This document shows positions 36,117 to 44,215 of a DNA stretch of 64,000 nt, one piece after another (position 1 is the first letter of the stretch; every line of letters begins with the position of its first letter). The position numbers and the translations under genes were made by a program. The DNA comes from Acetomicrobium hydrogeniformans (GTDB taxonomy: Bacteria > Synergistota > Synergistia > Synergistales > JAFGMB01). The notes under the pieces are model-generated. The model saw only the letters and a program-made list of their open reading frames with translations, was not told where the DNA came from and did not search any database. The stretch is taken from contig JAENYO010000001.1 in the NCBI GenBank assembly GCA_016841745.1, positions 184,799 to 248,798 of the forward strand, in the 5' to 3' direction.

Positions 36117-36145
36117 GGGAGGATGTCTGAGGAAGACATCCTCCC
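36117..36145. repeat. inverted repeat downstream of argH
   Basis: A perfect 12-bp stem GGGAGGATGTCT/AGACATCCTCCC with a 5-base loop lies 35 bases past the argH stop. Neither strand has a T-run after it, so it may be an RNA 3'-end stabiliser or a terminator of unusual form. Confidence 0.5.
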
Positions 36146-36179
36146 TGTTATGAAAAAGTCATTCCTGCATGAGAATAAA

Positions 36180-37619
36180 TCAGTTGCTTATAGTTTCTGT
36201 ATCCAGACTTTCCGGGAAAAGGGAAACTTTATATTTTTTCATGTCATTACGGAAAGTATCTAGATAATGTCTTGCTGTTATTAACTGAACTTCCAGATTC
36301 GAGAAGGAAGTCCCTCCTGGCGTTTTCCTTCTGGAAACTGATGAGTGAAGGTTCATTATCCCAAGGATATCATCTTCAACATCAGGTATACAATGTTTCC
36401 ATTCACTGATAGACAAAGTCTGAAGATTTTTTCCATTCTGCATACACCATTTTATAAGTTGGCCTACCTTCCAATGGGCATCTCTGAAAGGTATACCTTT
36501 GAGGACAAGATATTCTGCAACATCAGTAGCAAGGGTCATTCCAGTTTCCAATCCCGTCAAAGCCTTTTGTTCATCAACCTCAATTCTCGCTATTAGAGGA
36601 GCAAGAACACCAATAACGCCCTCCATTGTCTTAAGGGATGAAAGGAGTCCTCTTTTATCTTCCTGAAGATCCCTGTCATAGGTGAGCGGTAATCCTTTAA
36701 TGCTTATCATCAGGTCCAGCAGATGACCTATTATCTGCCCAGTCTTGCCTCTTACCAGTTCCAGTACATCTGGATTCTTTTTCTGTGGCATCATGGAGGA
36801 TCCCGTGCAGAAAGCATCCGGCAGAAGTATCCAGCCAAATTCCTGACTGCTGTATATTATAAGATCTTCAGCCAGTCGGCTGCAATGAAGAGAAAAGATC
36901 GATGAAAAATAGTGGTAATCGAGAAGATAATCCCGAGTTGCAACTGTATCGAGACTATTATCAGTTATGCGGCTGAAACCCATTTCCCTGGCTGTGAACT
37001 CCCTGTCCAGAGGTATGGTTGAACCAGCCAGAGCTCCTGCTCCAAGGGGTGACTCGTCAAGAGAATCAAGAGCAATAAGCAGTTTATTACAGTCTCTTCG
37101 AAAAGAAAAGAAATGGGACATCCAGTAATGGCCAAGATTTATCGGCTGAGCCTGTTGAAGGTGAGTATAACCAGGGATTATGACCCGTGCATGCTTCTCA
37201 GCCCTATCAATGAGGCTTTCCAGCAATATGGAGATACTCCGACCAAGGGTTAAGAGCCTGTCTCTCAGGAACAGTCTCATAGTAGTGGCGATCTGGTCAT
37301 TTCTGCTTCTTCCGGTATGAAGTTTTGCACCGACGGGACCCAGAGTATCGATAAGCCTCTTTTCAATATTCATGTGAACATCTTCAAGTTCTATAGCAGG
37401 TTCAAATTTCCCTGTCTCGATATCTCTTTTGATAACAAGTAGGCCCTGAACTATGAGTTTCAATTCTTCTTCGTTCAATATGCCAATTTTTTGAAGCATC
37501 CTTGCATGGGCTACACTTCCAGCGATATCATATACTGCAAGACACCAGTCGATATCAAGAGACTGAGTGAATTGGAGAACTACTTCGGCAGTTTCTTCGC
37601 CAAAACGCCCTTTCCACAT
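36180..37619 (-). CDS. argH: argininosuccinate lyase
   Basis: ArgH splits argininosuccinate into arginine and fumarate. The signature GSSMMPQKKNPDVLELVRGKTG (~275) contains the catalytic Ser loop; HTGRSRNDQIAT and GYTHLQQAQP are also present. Length 479 aa. It follows argG with an 11-base gap, and both are under the T-box leader upstream of argG. Confidence 0.97.
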   Translation of the reverse strand: MWKGRFGEETAEVVLQFTQSLDIDWCLAVYDIAGSVAHARMLQKIGILNEEELKLIVQGLLVIKRDIETGKFEPAIELEDVHMNIEKRLIDTLGPVGAKLHTGRSRNDQIATTMRLFLRDRLLTLGRSISILLESLIDRAEKHARVIIPGYTHLQQAQPINLGHYWMSHFFSFRRDCNKLLIALDSLDESPLGAGALAGSTIPLDREFTAREMGFSRITDNSLDTVATRDYLLDYHYFSSIFSLHCSRLAEDLIIYSSQEFGWILLPDAFCTGSSMMPQKKNPDVLELVRGKTGQIIGHLLDLMISIKGLPLTYDRDLQEDKRGLLSSLKTMEGVIGVLAPLIARIEVDEQKALTGLETGMTLATDVAEYLVLKGIPFRDAHWKVGQLIKWCMQNGKNLQTLSISEWKHCIPDVEDDILGIMNLHSSVSRRKTPGGTSFSNLEVQLITARHYLDTFRNDMKKYKVSLFPESLDTETISN

Positions 37620-37630
37620 TCAATAACCTC

Positions 37631-38869
37631 CTATTGGCAGGAAATTTCAATCTCTGGACCCTTCAGGTCCTCTTTCTGAGGATGTTTCTGCCTCCAGTTC
37701 TTGATAGGAAGCCCCCAGATCTTGATAAATCCAACTGCAGCATTATGATCAAAGGCATCTCCCTCTGAATATGTCGCAAGCCCTAGATCATAGATTGATT
37801 GCGCTGACTTCATCCCTGCAACAACTGCATTTCCCTTAAACAACTTTACCTTCACAACACCCGTTACATGTTTTTGAGTCGTCTCAACAAAGGCATCAAT
37901 AGCATCCTTTAACGGAGAGAACCAGTAACCCACATATGTTAGTTCTGCATACTGGTTCTCAAGATCTTTTTTAACATTTCTTAATTGCTTGGGAAGGGTA
38001 AGGGTTTCAAGCGCCTTATGGGCGCCGAGCAGAATAGTGGCGGCAGGGCACTCATATACTTCCCGACTCTTGAAGCCTACCAGTCTGTCTTCTATCATAT
38101 CAATCCTTCCAACCCCGTGTTTTCCACCAATTTCGTTAAGTTTCTTGACCAGAAGGACACCATCCATCTGCTCTCCGTTCAAAGCTGTGGGAATACCCTC
38201 TTCAAAGGCTATCTCCATGTACTCAGCATCATCAGGTGCATTACTGGCGTCAACTGTCAAAACGAAGGCGTCTGACGGAGGTTCGATCCAGGGATCCTCG
38301 AGAGCGCCACACTCTATGGATCGACCCCACATGTTCTCATCAATACTGTAGGGAGAATCTGCCGTTGCCATTACCGGGATTCCATGTTCAATAGCATACT
38401 CCATTTCTGCCTCTCTGGTAAAATGCCAGTCCCTTACAGGAGCTAATACCTTGAGGTTTGCATCCAATGCATTTGTACACACTTCTATACGCACCTGATC
38501 CTGTCCCTTGCCTGTACATCCGTGGGCGACAGCAACAGCTCCTTCTTTTTGAGCTATCATGGCAAGTTTTTTCGCAATAAGTGGCCTGGAAAAGGCTGAA
38601 TTAAGAGGATATGTTCCCTGGTACATCGCATTTGCCTTAAGAGAAGGCCATATAAAGTCCTGCAGGAATTCCTCCCTGAGATCCATTACATATGCTTTTG
38701 TAGCTCCGACATTAAGAGCTTTATTTTTCACAGCCTCAAGATCTACAGTCTGACCTACATCAGCTGTAAATGTAATTACTTCGTATCCCTTTTCCTGCAG
38801 CCATAAAACTGCAACAGAGGTATCCAGCCCTCCACTATAGGCAAGTACTACTTTCCCTTTTTTTTCCAT
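37631..38869 (-). CDS. argG: argininosuccinate synthase
   Basis: ArgG condenses citrulline with aspartate. The N-terminal PP-loop VVLAYSGGLDTSVAVLWL and the downstream HGCTGKGQDQVR are diagnostic. Length 412 aa. The ATG at 38869 has AAGGAG upstream. A complete T-box leader with terminator precedes it, so argGH expression should respond to the charging of a cognate tRNA, presumably tRNA-Arg. Confidence 0.97.
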   Translation of the reverse strand: MEKKGKVVLAYSGGLDTSVAVLWLQEKGYEVITFTADVGQTVDLEAVKNKALNVGATKAYVMDLREEFLQDFIWPSLKANAMYQGTYPLNSAFSRPLIAKKLAMIAQKEGAVAVAHGCTGKGQDQVRIEVCTNALDANLKVLAPVRDWHFTREAEMEYAIEHGIPVMATADSPYSIDENMWGRSIECGALEDPWIEPPSDAFVLTVDASNAPDDAEYMEIAFEEGIPTALNGEQMDGVLLVKKLNEIGGKHGVGRIDMIEDRLVGFKSREVYECPAATILLGAHKALETLTLPKQLRNVKKDLENQYAELTYVGYWFSPLKDAIDAFVETTQKHVTGVVKVKLFKGNAVVAGMKSAQSIYDLGLATYSEGDAFDHNAAVGFIKIWGLPIKNWRQKHPQKEDLKGPEIEISCQ

Positions 38870-38904
38870 TTTATAACCACTCCTTTGAGAAATATTGTCA
38901 GTTC

Positions 38905-39150
38905 AAAAAAGCCCGCCCCTAGAGAAAGGGACGAGCCAGAAACCCGCGATACCACCCACATTGACAAAGATAAGCATTGTCCGCTTTAAGTTCTATAACG
39001 GGAACTGCCCGCGTTCCTACTTGACTGAAAATGTCTTTTTTCAAAACGAGCTCCAGGGCTCTATTCAGCGGAAGTCATCCAGGGGAAACTTTCAGCCATG
39101 ATTTCCCTTCTCTGTCGGAGCTTTCCACCTACTCTTCCCCTTCATTGCCT
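38905..39150 (-). promoter_or_regulatory. T-box riboswitch leader of argGH
   Basis: On the minus strand, a Stem I-like region (GGGGAAGAGTAGGTGGAA paired below with TTCCGC) comes first, then the T-box core GGGTGGTATCGCGG at 38957-38944. Its TGGT bulge would pair with a tRNA ending ACCA, which fits tRNA-Arg with A73 and excludes G73 tRNAs such as Asn or Ser. A terminator GCTCGTCCCT/AGGGGCGGGC with TTTTTT (38936-38905) closes the leader. I could not fix the specifier codon; an AGA (Arg) near the base of Stem I is a candidate. The leader start is approximate. Confidence 0.88.
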
Positions 39151-39190
39151 GTTTCATTATTGGTTTTCTGTTTTAATTCTATCTTCCAAC

Positions 39191-39232
39191 AAAAAAACCA
39201 TAGTTCAGCTGACTAATCAGTGAACTATGGTT
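39191..39232 (-). terminator. rho-independent terminator after surE
   Basis: On the minus strand AACCATAGTTCA pairs with TGAACTATGGTT (12 bp) around a loop that itself has a short CTGA/TCAG stem, then TTTTT. It separates surE from the argGH T-box leader. Confidence 0.85.
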
Positions 39233-39279
39233 ACGTATTATATCCTGTTTTAAACCTATGTCAATATATTCCAGGGTTT

Positions 39280-40059
39280 TTAAGAAAGTATTGTTTCCAA
39301 TCCTCCATTTCTGACCTCTTCCAGACATTCATAACAGGTCATGTCCATATGTATGGGTGTTATTGATACATATCCCCTCGCTAGAGCCCACACATCACAC
39401 CCTTCTACGAGTTGATCCTCGGGACGGCCCGAAATCCAGAAGTATACCCTACCGTGGGGATCGTTCAGTTTTGTAACTTTCCCTTCGTATACCCGGACTC
39501 CCTTCCTCGTCACCTTTACTCCCTTAATGAGTGATAAAGGGACATTGGGAACATTAATATTCAGAAGCACACCCTTTGGAAGGGGATTTACATTTATCCA
39601 TTGTATGACCTTGCAGACAATGTGTGCTGCTGTCTCATAATTTTCATCATCTTCTCTACTGGAATTCAGAGAAACAGCAATAGCTGGACACCCCAGGATA
39701 ACACCTTCCATTGCTGCTGATACCGTACCGGAATAGGTAAGATCATCACCAACATTGGGCCCCCTGTTTATTCCGGAAACTACAAGGGAAGTCTCTGGTT
39801 CCAGTTCTTCTACCGCAAGAACGACCGAATCAGAAGGAGTACCATCACATGCATAGGTCTGATAGCCAACCGGATATGGACCATTTTCAACCCTCCAGAG
39901 CCTAAGTGGCCTGTGGAGGGTGATAGCGTGTCCCACACTACTTCTTTCCCTGTTCGGAGCAACTACAAAAGAATTGTAATTCTTTTTATTCAGGAAATTG
40001 GCCATAACAGAAATACCTGGAGCAAATACCCCGTCATCATTCGTCAACAATATTTTCAT
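39280..40059 (-). CDS. surE: 5'/3'-nucleotidase SurE
   Basis: SurE is a metal-dependent nucleoside monophosphatase. The N-terminal ILLTNDDGVFAPGI carries the metal-binding Asp pair, and VVSGINRGPNVGDDLTYSGTVSAAMEG is the family signature. ATG at 40059 has GGAGG eight bases upstream; ATG at 40065 is too close to that site. Length 259 aa. It is the last gene of the hypA-surE operon. Confidence 0.95.
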   Translation of the reverse strand: MKILLTNDDGVFAPGISVMANFLNKKNYNSFVVAPNRERSSVGHAITLHRPLRLWRVENGPYPVGYQTYACDGTPSDSVVLAVEELEPETSLVVSGINRGPNVGDDLTYSGTVSAAMEGVILGCPAIAVSLNSSREDDENYETAAHIVCKVIQWINVNPLPKGVLLNINVPNVPLSLIKGVKVTRKGVRVYEGKVTKLNDPHGRVYFWISGRPEDQLVEGCDVWALARGYVSITPIHMDMTCYECLEEVRNGGLETILS

Positions 40060-40074
40060 TATCATATCCTCCAG

Positions 40075-40710
40075 TTAAAACAACCACATATAGCTCGGGA
40101 GGACAATGTGATAAACAAGCCCTACTATAGGAGTCATTATTCTTTGAAGAACACCAAGAAAAAGAAGTGCCATCAATACAAACATCCCATATCGTTCAAG
40201 CCAGAAATATTTCTGGAGCAGTGATCTGGGAAGTATGGGATAGATAAGCTTTGAACCATCCAGAGGCGGAATAGGAATAAGATTAAAAACTGCCAGTCCT
40301 ATGTTTATCAGTACCATCATCTGAATGAACATGAAAACAGCGAAATTTTTCAAAACAGCAACAGGGAGAAATCGAACAATGAGCCCTACCAGAATTGCAG
40401 TAATTATATTCCCCGTTACACCTGCAATGGACACTATAAAGATATCCCTCTTGGGGTTCTTGTAATATCGAGGATCTACAGGAACTGGTTTTGCCCAGCC
40501 GAAACGGAACAACAGGAGCATCAATGCCCCCATAGGATCCAGATGTGCTAATGGATTCAGAGTCAACCGACCCCTTATGTAGGCAGTCGGATCACCAAGT
40601 TTGTAAGACGCATATCCATGACAGAATTCATGAAAGGTTATTGCCCATAAAACAGCAGGAACACTTAAAAGTAATATCGGTAAAGAAGGGAACCCAAACA
40701 ATACCCTCAC
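40075..40710 (-). CDS. site-2 protease family (M50) membrane protein
   Basis: The zinc motif HEFCH (~27-31, HExxH) lies in the first membrane segment and PPLDGSKLI (~150) supplies the third ligand Asp. Four or more hydrophobic helices are visible. This is the small YwhC/Rip-type M50 family, about 210 aa without a PDZ domain. Substrates are unknown. It overlaps the upstream gene by four bases. Confidence 0.9.
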   Translation of the reverse strand: MRVLFGFPSLPILLLSVPAVLWAITFHEFCHGYASYKLGDPTAYIRGRLTLNPLAHLDPMGALMLLLFRFGWAKPVPVDPRYYKNPKRDIFIVSIAGVTGNIITAILVGLIVRFLPVAVLKNFAVFMFIQMMVLINIGLAVFNLIPIPPLDGSKLIYPILPRSLLQKYFWLERYGMFVLMALLFLGVLQRIMTPIVGLVYHIVLPSYMWLF

Positions 40711-43328
40711 TCTCCTTTGGTTTCAGTATATTTATTACGGATCCAATCCATTTCTTCTTCCCTTGTTTCCAATTCCCCATCCAGTCGTGCAAGTTTCAGA
40801 TCAAAGATTATATCTCCTATAAGTGGGCCTTCCCTGAATCCCAGGTCCAGAAGATCCCGTCCGGTTAGCATAGGTTCTACTCTATGAAGTCGTGTGAGAT
40901 AAAGGATGATCCTTCTTCTGACACGGGATCTGTTAGTAGCAGCAGCCCAGAACAGGCATGTAATAAAGTCGCTCTCCCACAAATACATATAAATCAGGGA
41001 ATTTGCAACAGGTGTTCTGTAACCAAGTTCCTGCTCGGCTGCCCCAAGACCTGAAAGGGCACTGCTAACGATCCTTCGTTCTCCTGGAGACAGATGTAAT
41101 CGATCCTCCACAGAAAACTGTACAGTATCTGTTGATTCCATTACCATAGCACACAAAAAGACAAGCCATTCTTTCCCGTCAAAGAAAGGAAGATCATTAG
41201 AGATCCTTTTAAGGAACGCAGAAAGTCTTCTGAATACCCTTAAAGATATTTTCCCGATCTTTATTCCTGGAAAAAGGATTTCCCAGACACCCAGATCCTC
41301 CATTCTATGAAGAAAAGTATGGGGTCTTTTTTCCATAAAACTCAGTTGCAGCTCACTTCGTAATCTGAACCCGGAAAGGAGGGAAAGCAACCCCCCCTTT
41401 ACACAGCTGTTGAGTAATCTCAAAGAATTATCTTCAATTTTGAAACCTAATCTCTGTTCAAGGCGAATACCTCGGATAATACGGGTAGGGTCCTCCACAA
41501 AACTCAGATTGTGAAGGACTTTAAGCGTTTTGCGCTGGAGGTCTCTGCGGCCGCCGAAATAATCAATAAGTTGACCCCAGTTGGACGAGTTTATAGATAT
41601 AGCCATGGCATTGATAGTAAAATCTCTTCGGTAAAGATCGTGCTTGAGAGAATCACTCGAGACCTGCGGCTGTGCCACAGGGTATTCATAAAACTCTCTC
41701 CTTGCCGTAGCGATATCAACCTTTTTCCCATCCGGGAATACTATGGTTCCGGTTTTATACTTGGAATGAATAGCAACATGACAAGCATCCTTCTCCCAGG
41801 ACTTTATAAAACTGATGGCATCTCCTTCGATAACAACATCGAGATCCAGATTAGGACGCTTAAGGATCAGGTCTCTAACAAAACCCCCTACCACATATGC
41901 TTTCATGCCCAACTCAGCAGCCCTGGAACCCAGCTTGTAGAGAAGTATTTCCAACCAGGAAGGAAGAATCTGATGCATGTATTCCCCGAGATCTTCCATC
42001 CAGGGTAATTCCTTGGTCAGAAGTCTGTCCTCCGGTGGCAGTGAAGCGGGATAAAGAGCCCTTAAAAGATCTGTCCTGGTAACAATCCCCACTATGTTCT
42101 TTCCTTCCATTACTGGAATCCGTCCTATGTTGTGAACAACAAGAATATGGTGAGCTTCAGCAACTGATGCCTTTATAGGAATGGTAATTATACCCTCTGT
42201 CATGAACTCTTCCACAAAAGCAAGACCAAAACCGTGCAGCCGGGCTTTATCCAGATCTTTTCTCGTTATTATTCCTACTGGATCACCTTCAATGATAACG
42301 GGCAACGCAGAATGACCGTACCGTATCATAGCACGGTAAGCATCATCTATTGAAGTCCGGGGATCAACTGCCATTACAGGAGATGTCATAACATCTGCCA
42401 CTGTGATAGATGGTTTTATCTGCTTTTCCAGTTCTTTTTCAAGTTCTTTCAGGATAGAGAGAGGTCTTCGGTTAGTAAGTGTTGCAGAAGCTGCCTGGGG
42501 GTGACCACCTCCACCCAGAGGTGCGAGAAACGCAGCGACATCAAGCACTTCTTCACGACTTCTTGCAACAACATAATTTCTATTGTCCATTTTGACAGAA
42601 GCGATTGCAACATCAGCATCAAAATAATCTCTCATCCGGTGCACAAATAGTGAAAGCCCTTCAATATATGTCGATGAGACTGTATATGAAAGGACTACCC
42701 TGGCTCCATTTATGTATCGCTGCCAGGCATTTTCAATAAGAAGATCAAGGATTCTTCTTTCTGATGCATTAAGGGACATCTCCACATGTGACGGGATCAT
42801 GGTAAGATCTGCTCCAAGTTCCTTCATCCTTGAAAGCATCTCAAAATCCCTACTACAGGTAGCCCCAAAAGTCAGACCGCCAGTATCTTCGTAAATTCCC
42901 ATTGCAAAGAGAGTTGCTTCATGAGATGACACTGGTATTCCCTTTTCAAGAATAATTTCAACCAGCAATGTTGTAGTAGCTCCAACGGGTTCAATAACCA
43001 TGTAATCAGCAGCTATATCATCAGAAGATGAAGGATGATGATCATATACATGAACTTCAATATCATGCCTTCCCAAAAGGGTAGTAAAACTACCTATTCT
43101 GGATCTGGATCTTGTATCCACAACAATAAGACTAGTTACTTCATCCAGATCGATTTTCCTGGGAGTAAGAATCTTCCATCTCGTCTGATACCTTTTCACA
43201 AACTCCCTGACATTACGACTAGCCGAACCCGAAAAGCACATCACTGCTCCTTCGTAAAGCTTAGAAGCAGCTACCATGCTGGCAAATGAATCAAAATCAC
43301 TGCCGATGTGACTGGTTATTAGTCTCAT
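40707..43328 (-). CDS. DHH/CBS/tRNA nucleotidyltransferase fusion (CCA- or A-adding enzyme)
   Basis: The 873-residue protein has a DHH phosphoesterase domain (GSDFDSFASM, VYDHHPSSSDD) with a DHHA1-type GGGGHPQAAS (~275), then two CBS repeats (~310-430) and a class II poly(A) polymerase/CCA-adding head: YVVGGFVRDLIL, NLDLDVVIEGD and RRDFTINAMA. This layout is known in Aquifex, Deinococcus and cyanobacteria, where separate CC- and A-adding enzymes occur, so the exact nucleotide specificity is open. The DHH part may act as a phosphatase or nanoRNase. It overlaps coaE by four bases. Confidence 0.9.
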   Translation of the reverse strand: MRLITSHIGSDFDSFASMVAASKLYEGAVMCFSGSASRNVREFVKRYQTRWKILTPRKIDLDEVTSLIVVDTRSRSRIGSFTTLLGRHDIEVHVYDHHPSSSDDIAADYMVIEPVGATTTLLVEIILEKGIPVSSHEATLFAMGIYEDTGGLTFGATCSRDFEMLSRMKELGADLTMIPSHVEMSLNASERRILDLLIENAWQRYINGARVVLSYTVSSTYIEGLSLFVHRMRDYFDADVAIASVKMDNRNYVVARSREEVLDVAAFLAPLGGGGHPQAASATLTNRRPLSILKELEKELEKQIKPSITVADVMTSPVMAVDPRTSIDDAYRAMIRYGHSALPVIIEGDPVGIITRKDLDKARLHGFGLAFVEEFMTEGIITIPIKASVAEAHHILVVHNIGRIPVMEGKNIVGIVTRTDLLRALYPASLPPEDRLLTKELPWMEDLGEYMHQILPSWLEILLYKLGSRAAELGMKAYVVGGFVRDLILKRPNLDLDVVIEGDAISFIKSWEKDACHVAIHSKYKTGTIVFPDGKKVDIATARREFYEYPVAQPQVSSDSLKHDLYRRDFTINAMAISINSSNWGQLIDYFGGRRDLQRKTLKVLHNLSFVEDPTRIIRGIRLEQRLGFKIEDNSLRLLNSCVKGGLLSLLSGFRLRSELQLSFMEKRPHTFLHRMEDLGVWEILFPGIKIGKISLRVFRRLSAFLKRISNDLPFFDGKEWLVFLCAMVMESTDTVQFSVEDRLHLSPGERRIVSSALSGLGAAEQELGYRTPVANSLIYMYLWESDFITCLFWAAATNRSRVRRRIILYLTRLHRVEPMLTGRDLLDLGFREGPLIGDIIFDLKLARLDGELETREEEMDWIRNKYTETKGE

Positions 43329-44215
43329 ACCCTGATTTCCTCAGGAATATACTTTTTCCATATACTCCCGGGCCTTTTTACGTCTTTGAGGAAAGGCGCT
43401 ACCACAGATGTAACTCCAGAGACCTTTGTTGTCTTAAGTATCTGATTAAAGTTCTTCTGAAAAGCCAGAAGAACTAGTTTCCAATTATTATTCTCACTCT
43501 GTTTCTGATCCGACACTGATAAGGTCGAAACAGAATATAATTCAATATTTAAGGCAAGTTTTCTTTCGAGTAGACATGAAGAAAGGATCATCGCCTCACG
43601 TTGTGAAGGAAGAATAATCGTTATTTCCGAAAGGGAGGCGAAGTTCTTCATTTTAGAAGAAAGGGAAAGAATATTTTCCTTTAGAGATTCCAGAGTCCCT
43701 TCATTCCTTATAACAATGTCGGCCATAGAGATCTTTTCACTTCTATCAAGAAGAAAGCTTTCTCTTTTCAATATCTCATCTTCTCCCCAGCCACGGGGTA
43801 GATTCCTTTTTTTCCGTTCTATAAAGGGTGAAGAAATATACATTGTTATGTCTATCCACCAGGGAACCCCATTTTCAAAAAGAAGGGGGATCTCGGCTAC
43901 CACAAATCCTCCTAGGGAAAGGACTCTTCTTTCCATTTCAGAACGTATAAGTGGATGTAAAACATTACAAAGCCAGTCATATTCATTTCGATCAGAAAAA
44001 ACGATAGAAGCAACCCGGCTGGAATTGATCCGGCCATCCGGAAAGATAATATCTTCTCCCCATCTTCCTGCTGCTTTTCCAAGGACTTCTCCTTTTTTCC
44101 ACATTTCATGGGCTATATGGTCTGCATTTATTGTAGTGGCTCCATATTCGGCAAAGATTTTCGTTACAGTAGACTTACCAGCTCCTACGTCTCCAGTTAC
44201 CCCCAAAACCAGCAT
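43325..44215 (-). CDS. coaE: dephospho-CoA kinase with CutA-like C-terminal extension
   Basis: CoaE phosphorylates dephospho-CoA, the last step of CoA synthesis. MLVLGVTGDVGAGKSTV gives the P-loop (8-16), with NADHIAHEMW and AEIPLLFENG. True CoaE is ~200 aa; here about 100 extra residues (197-296) follow. That tail, with ITIILPSQREAMILSSCLLE and a distal NNNWKLVLLAFQK, resembles the CutA1 fold order but lacks HPYE. ATG at 44215 has AAGGAGG nine bases upstream and overlaps pcrA by 41 bases. The kinase is certain, the CutA resemblance is inference. Confidence 0.88.
   Translation of the reverse strand: MLVLGVTGDVGAGKSTVTKIFAEYGATTINADHIAHEMWKKGEVLGKAAGRWGEDIIFPDGRINSSRVASIVFSDRNEYDWLCNVLHPLIRSEMERRVLSLGGFVVAEIPLLFENGVPWWIDITMYISSPFIERKKRNLPRGWGEDEILKRESFLLDRSEKISMADIVIRNEGTLESLKENILSLSSKMKNFASLSEITIILPSQREAMILSSCLLERKLALNIELYSVSTLSVSDQKQSENNNWKLVLLAFQKNFNQILKTTKVSGVTSVVAPFLKDVKRPGSIWKKYIPEEIRV

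Noticed and set aside
36117-36145. Perfect inverted repeat as the argH terminator
   Set aside because: It has no T-run on either strand, so it is listed only as a repeat.
41511-42008. 165-codon open frame on the plus strand
   Set aside because: Antisense to the nucleotidyltransferase part of the fusion gene.
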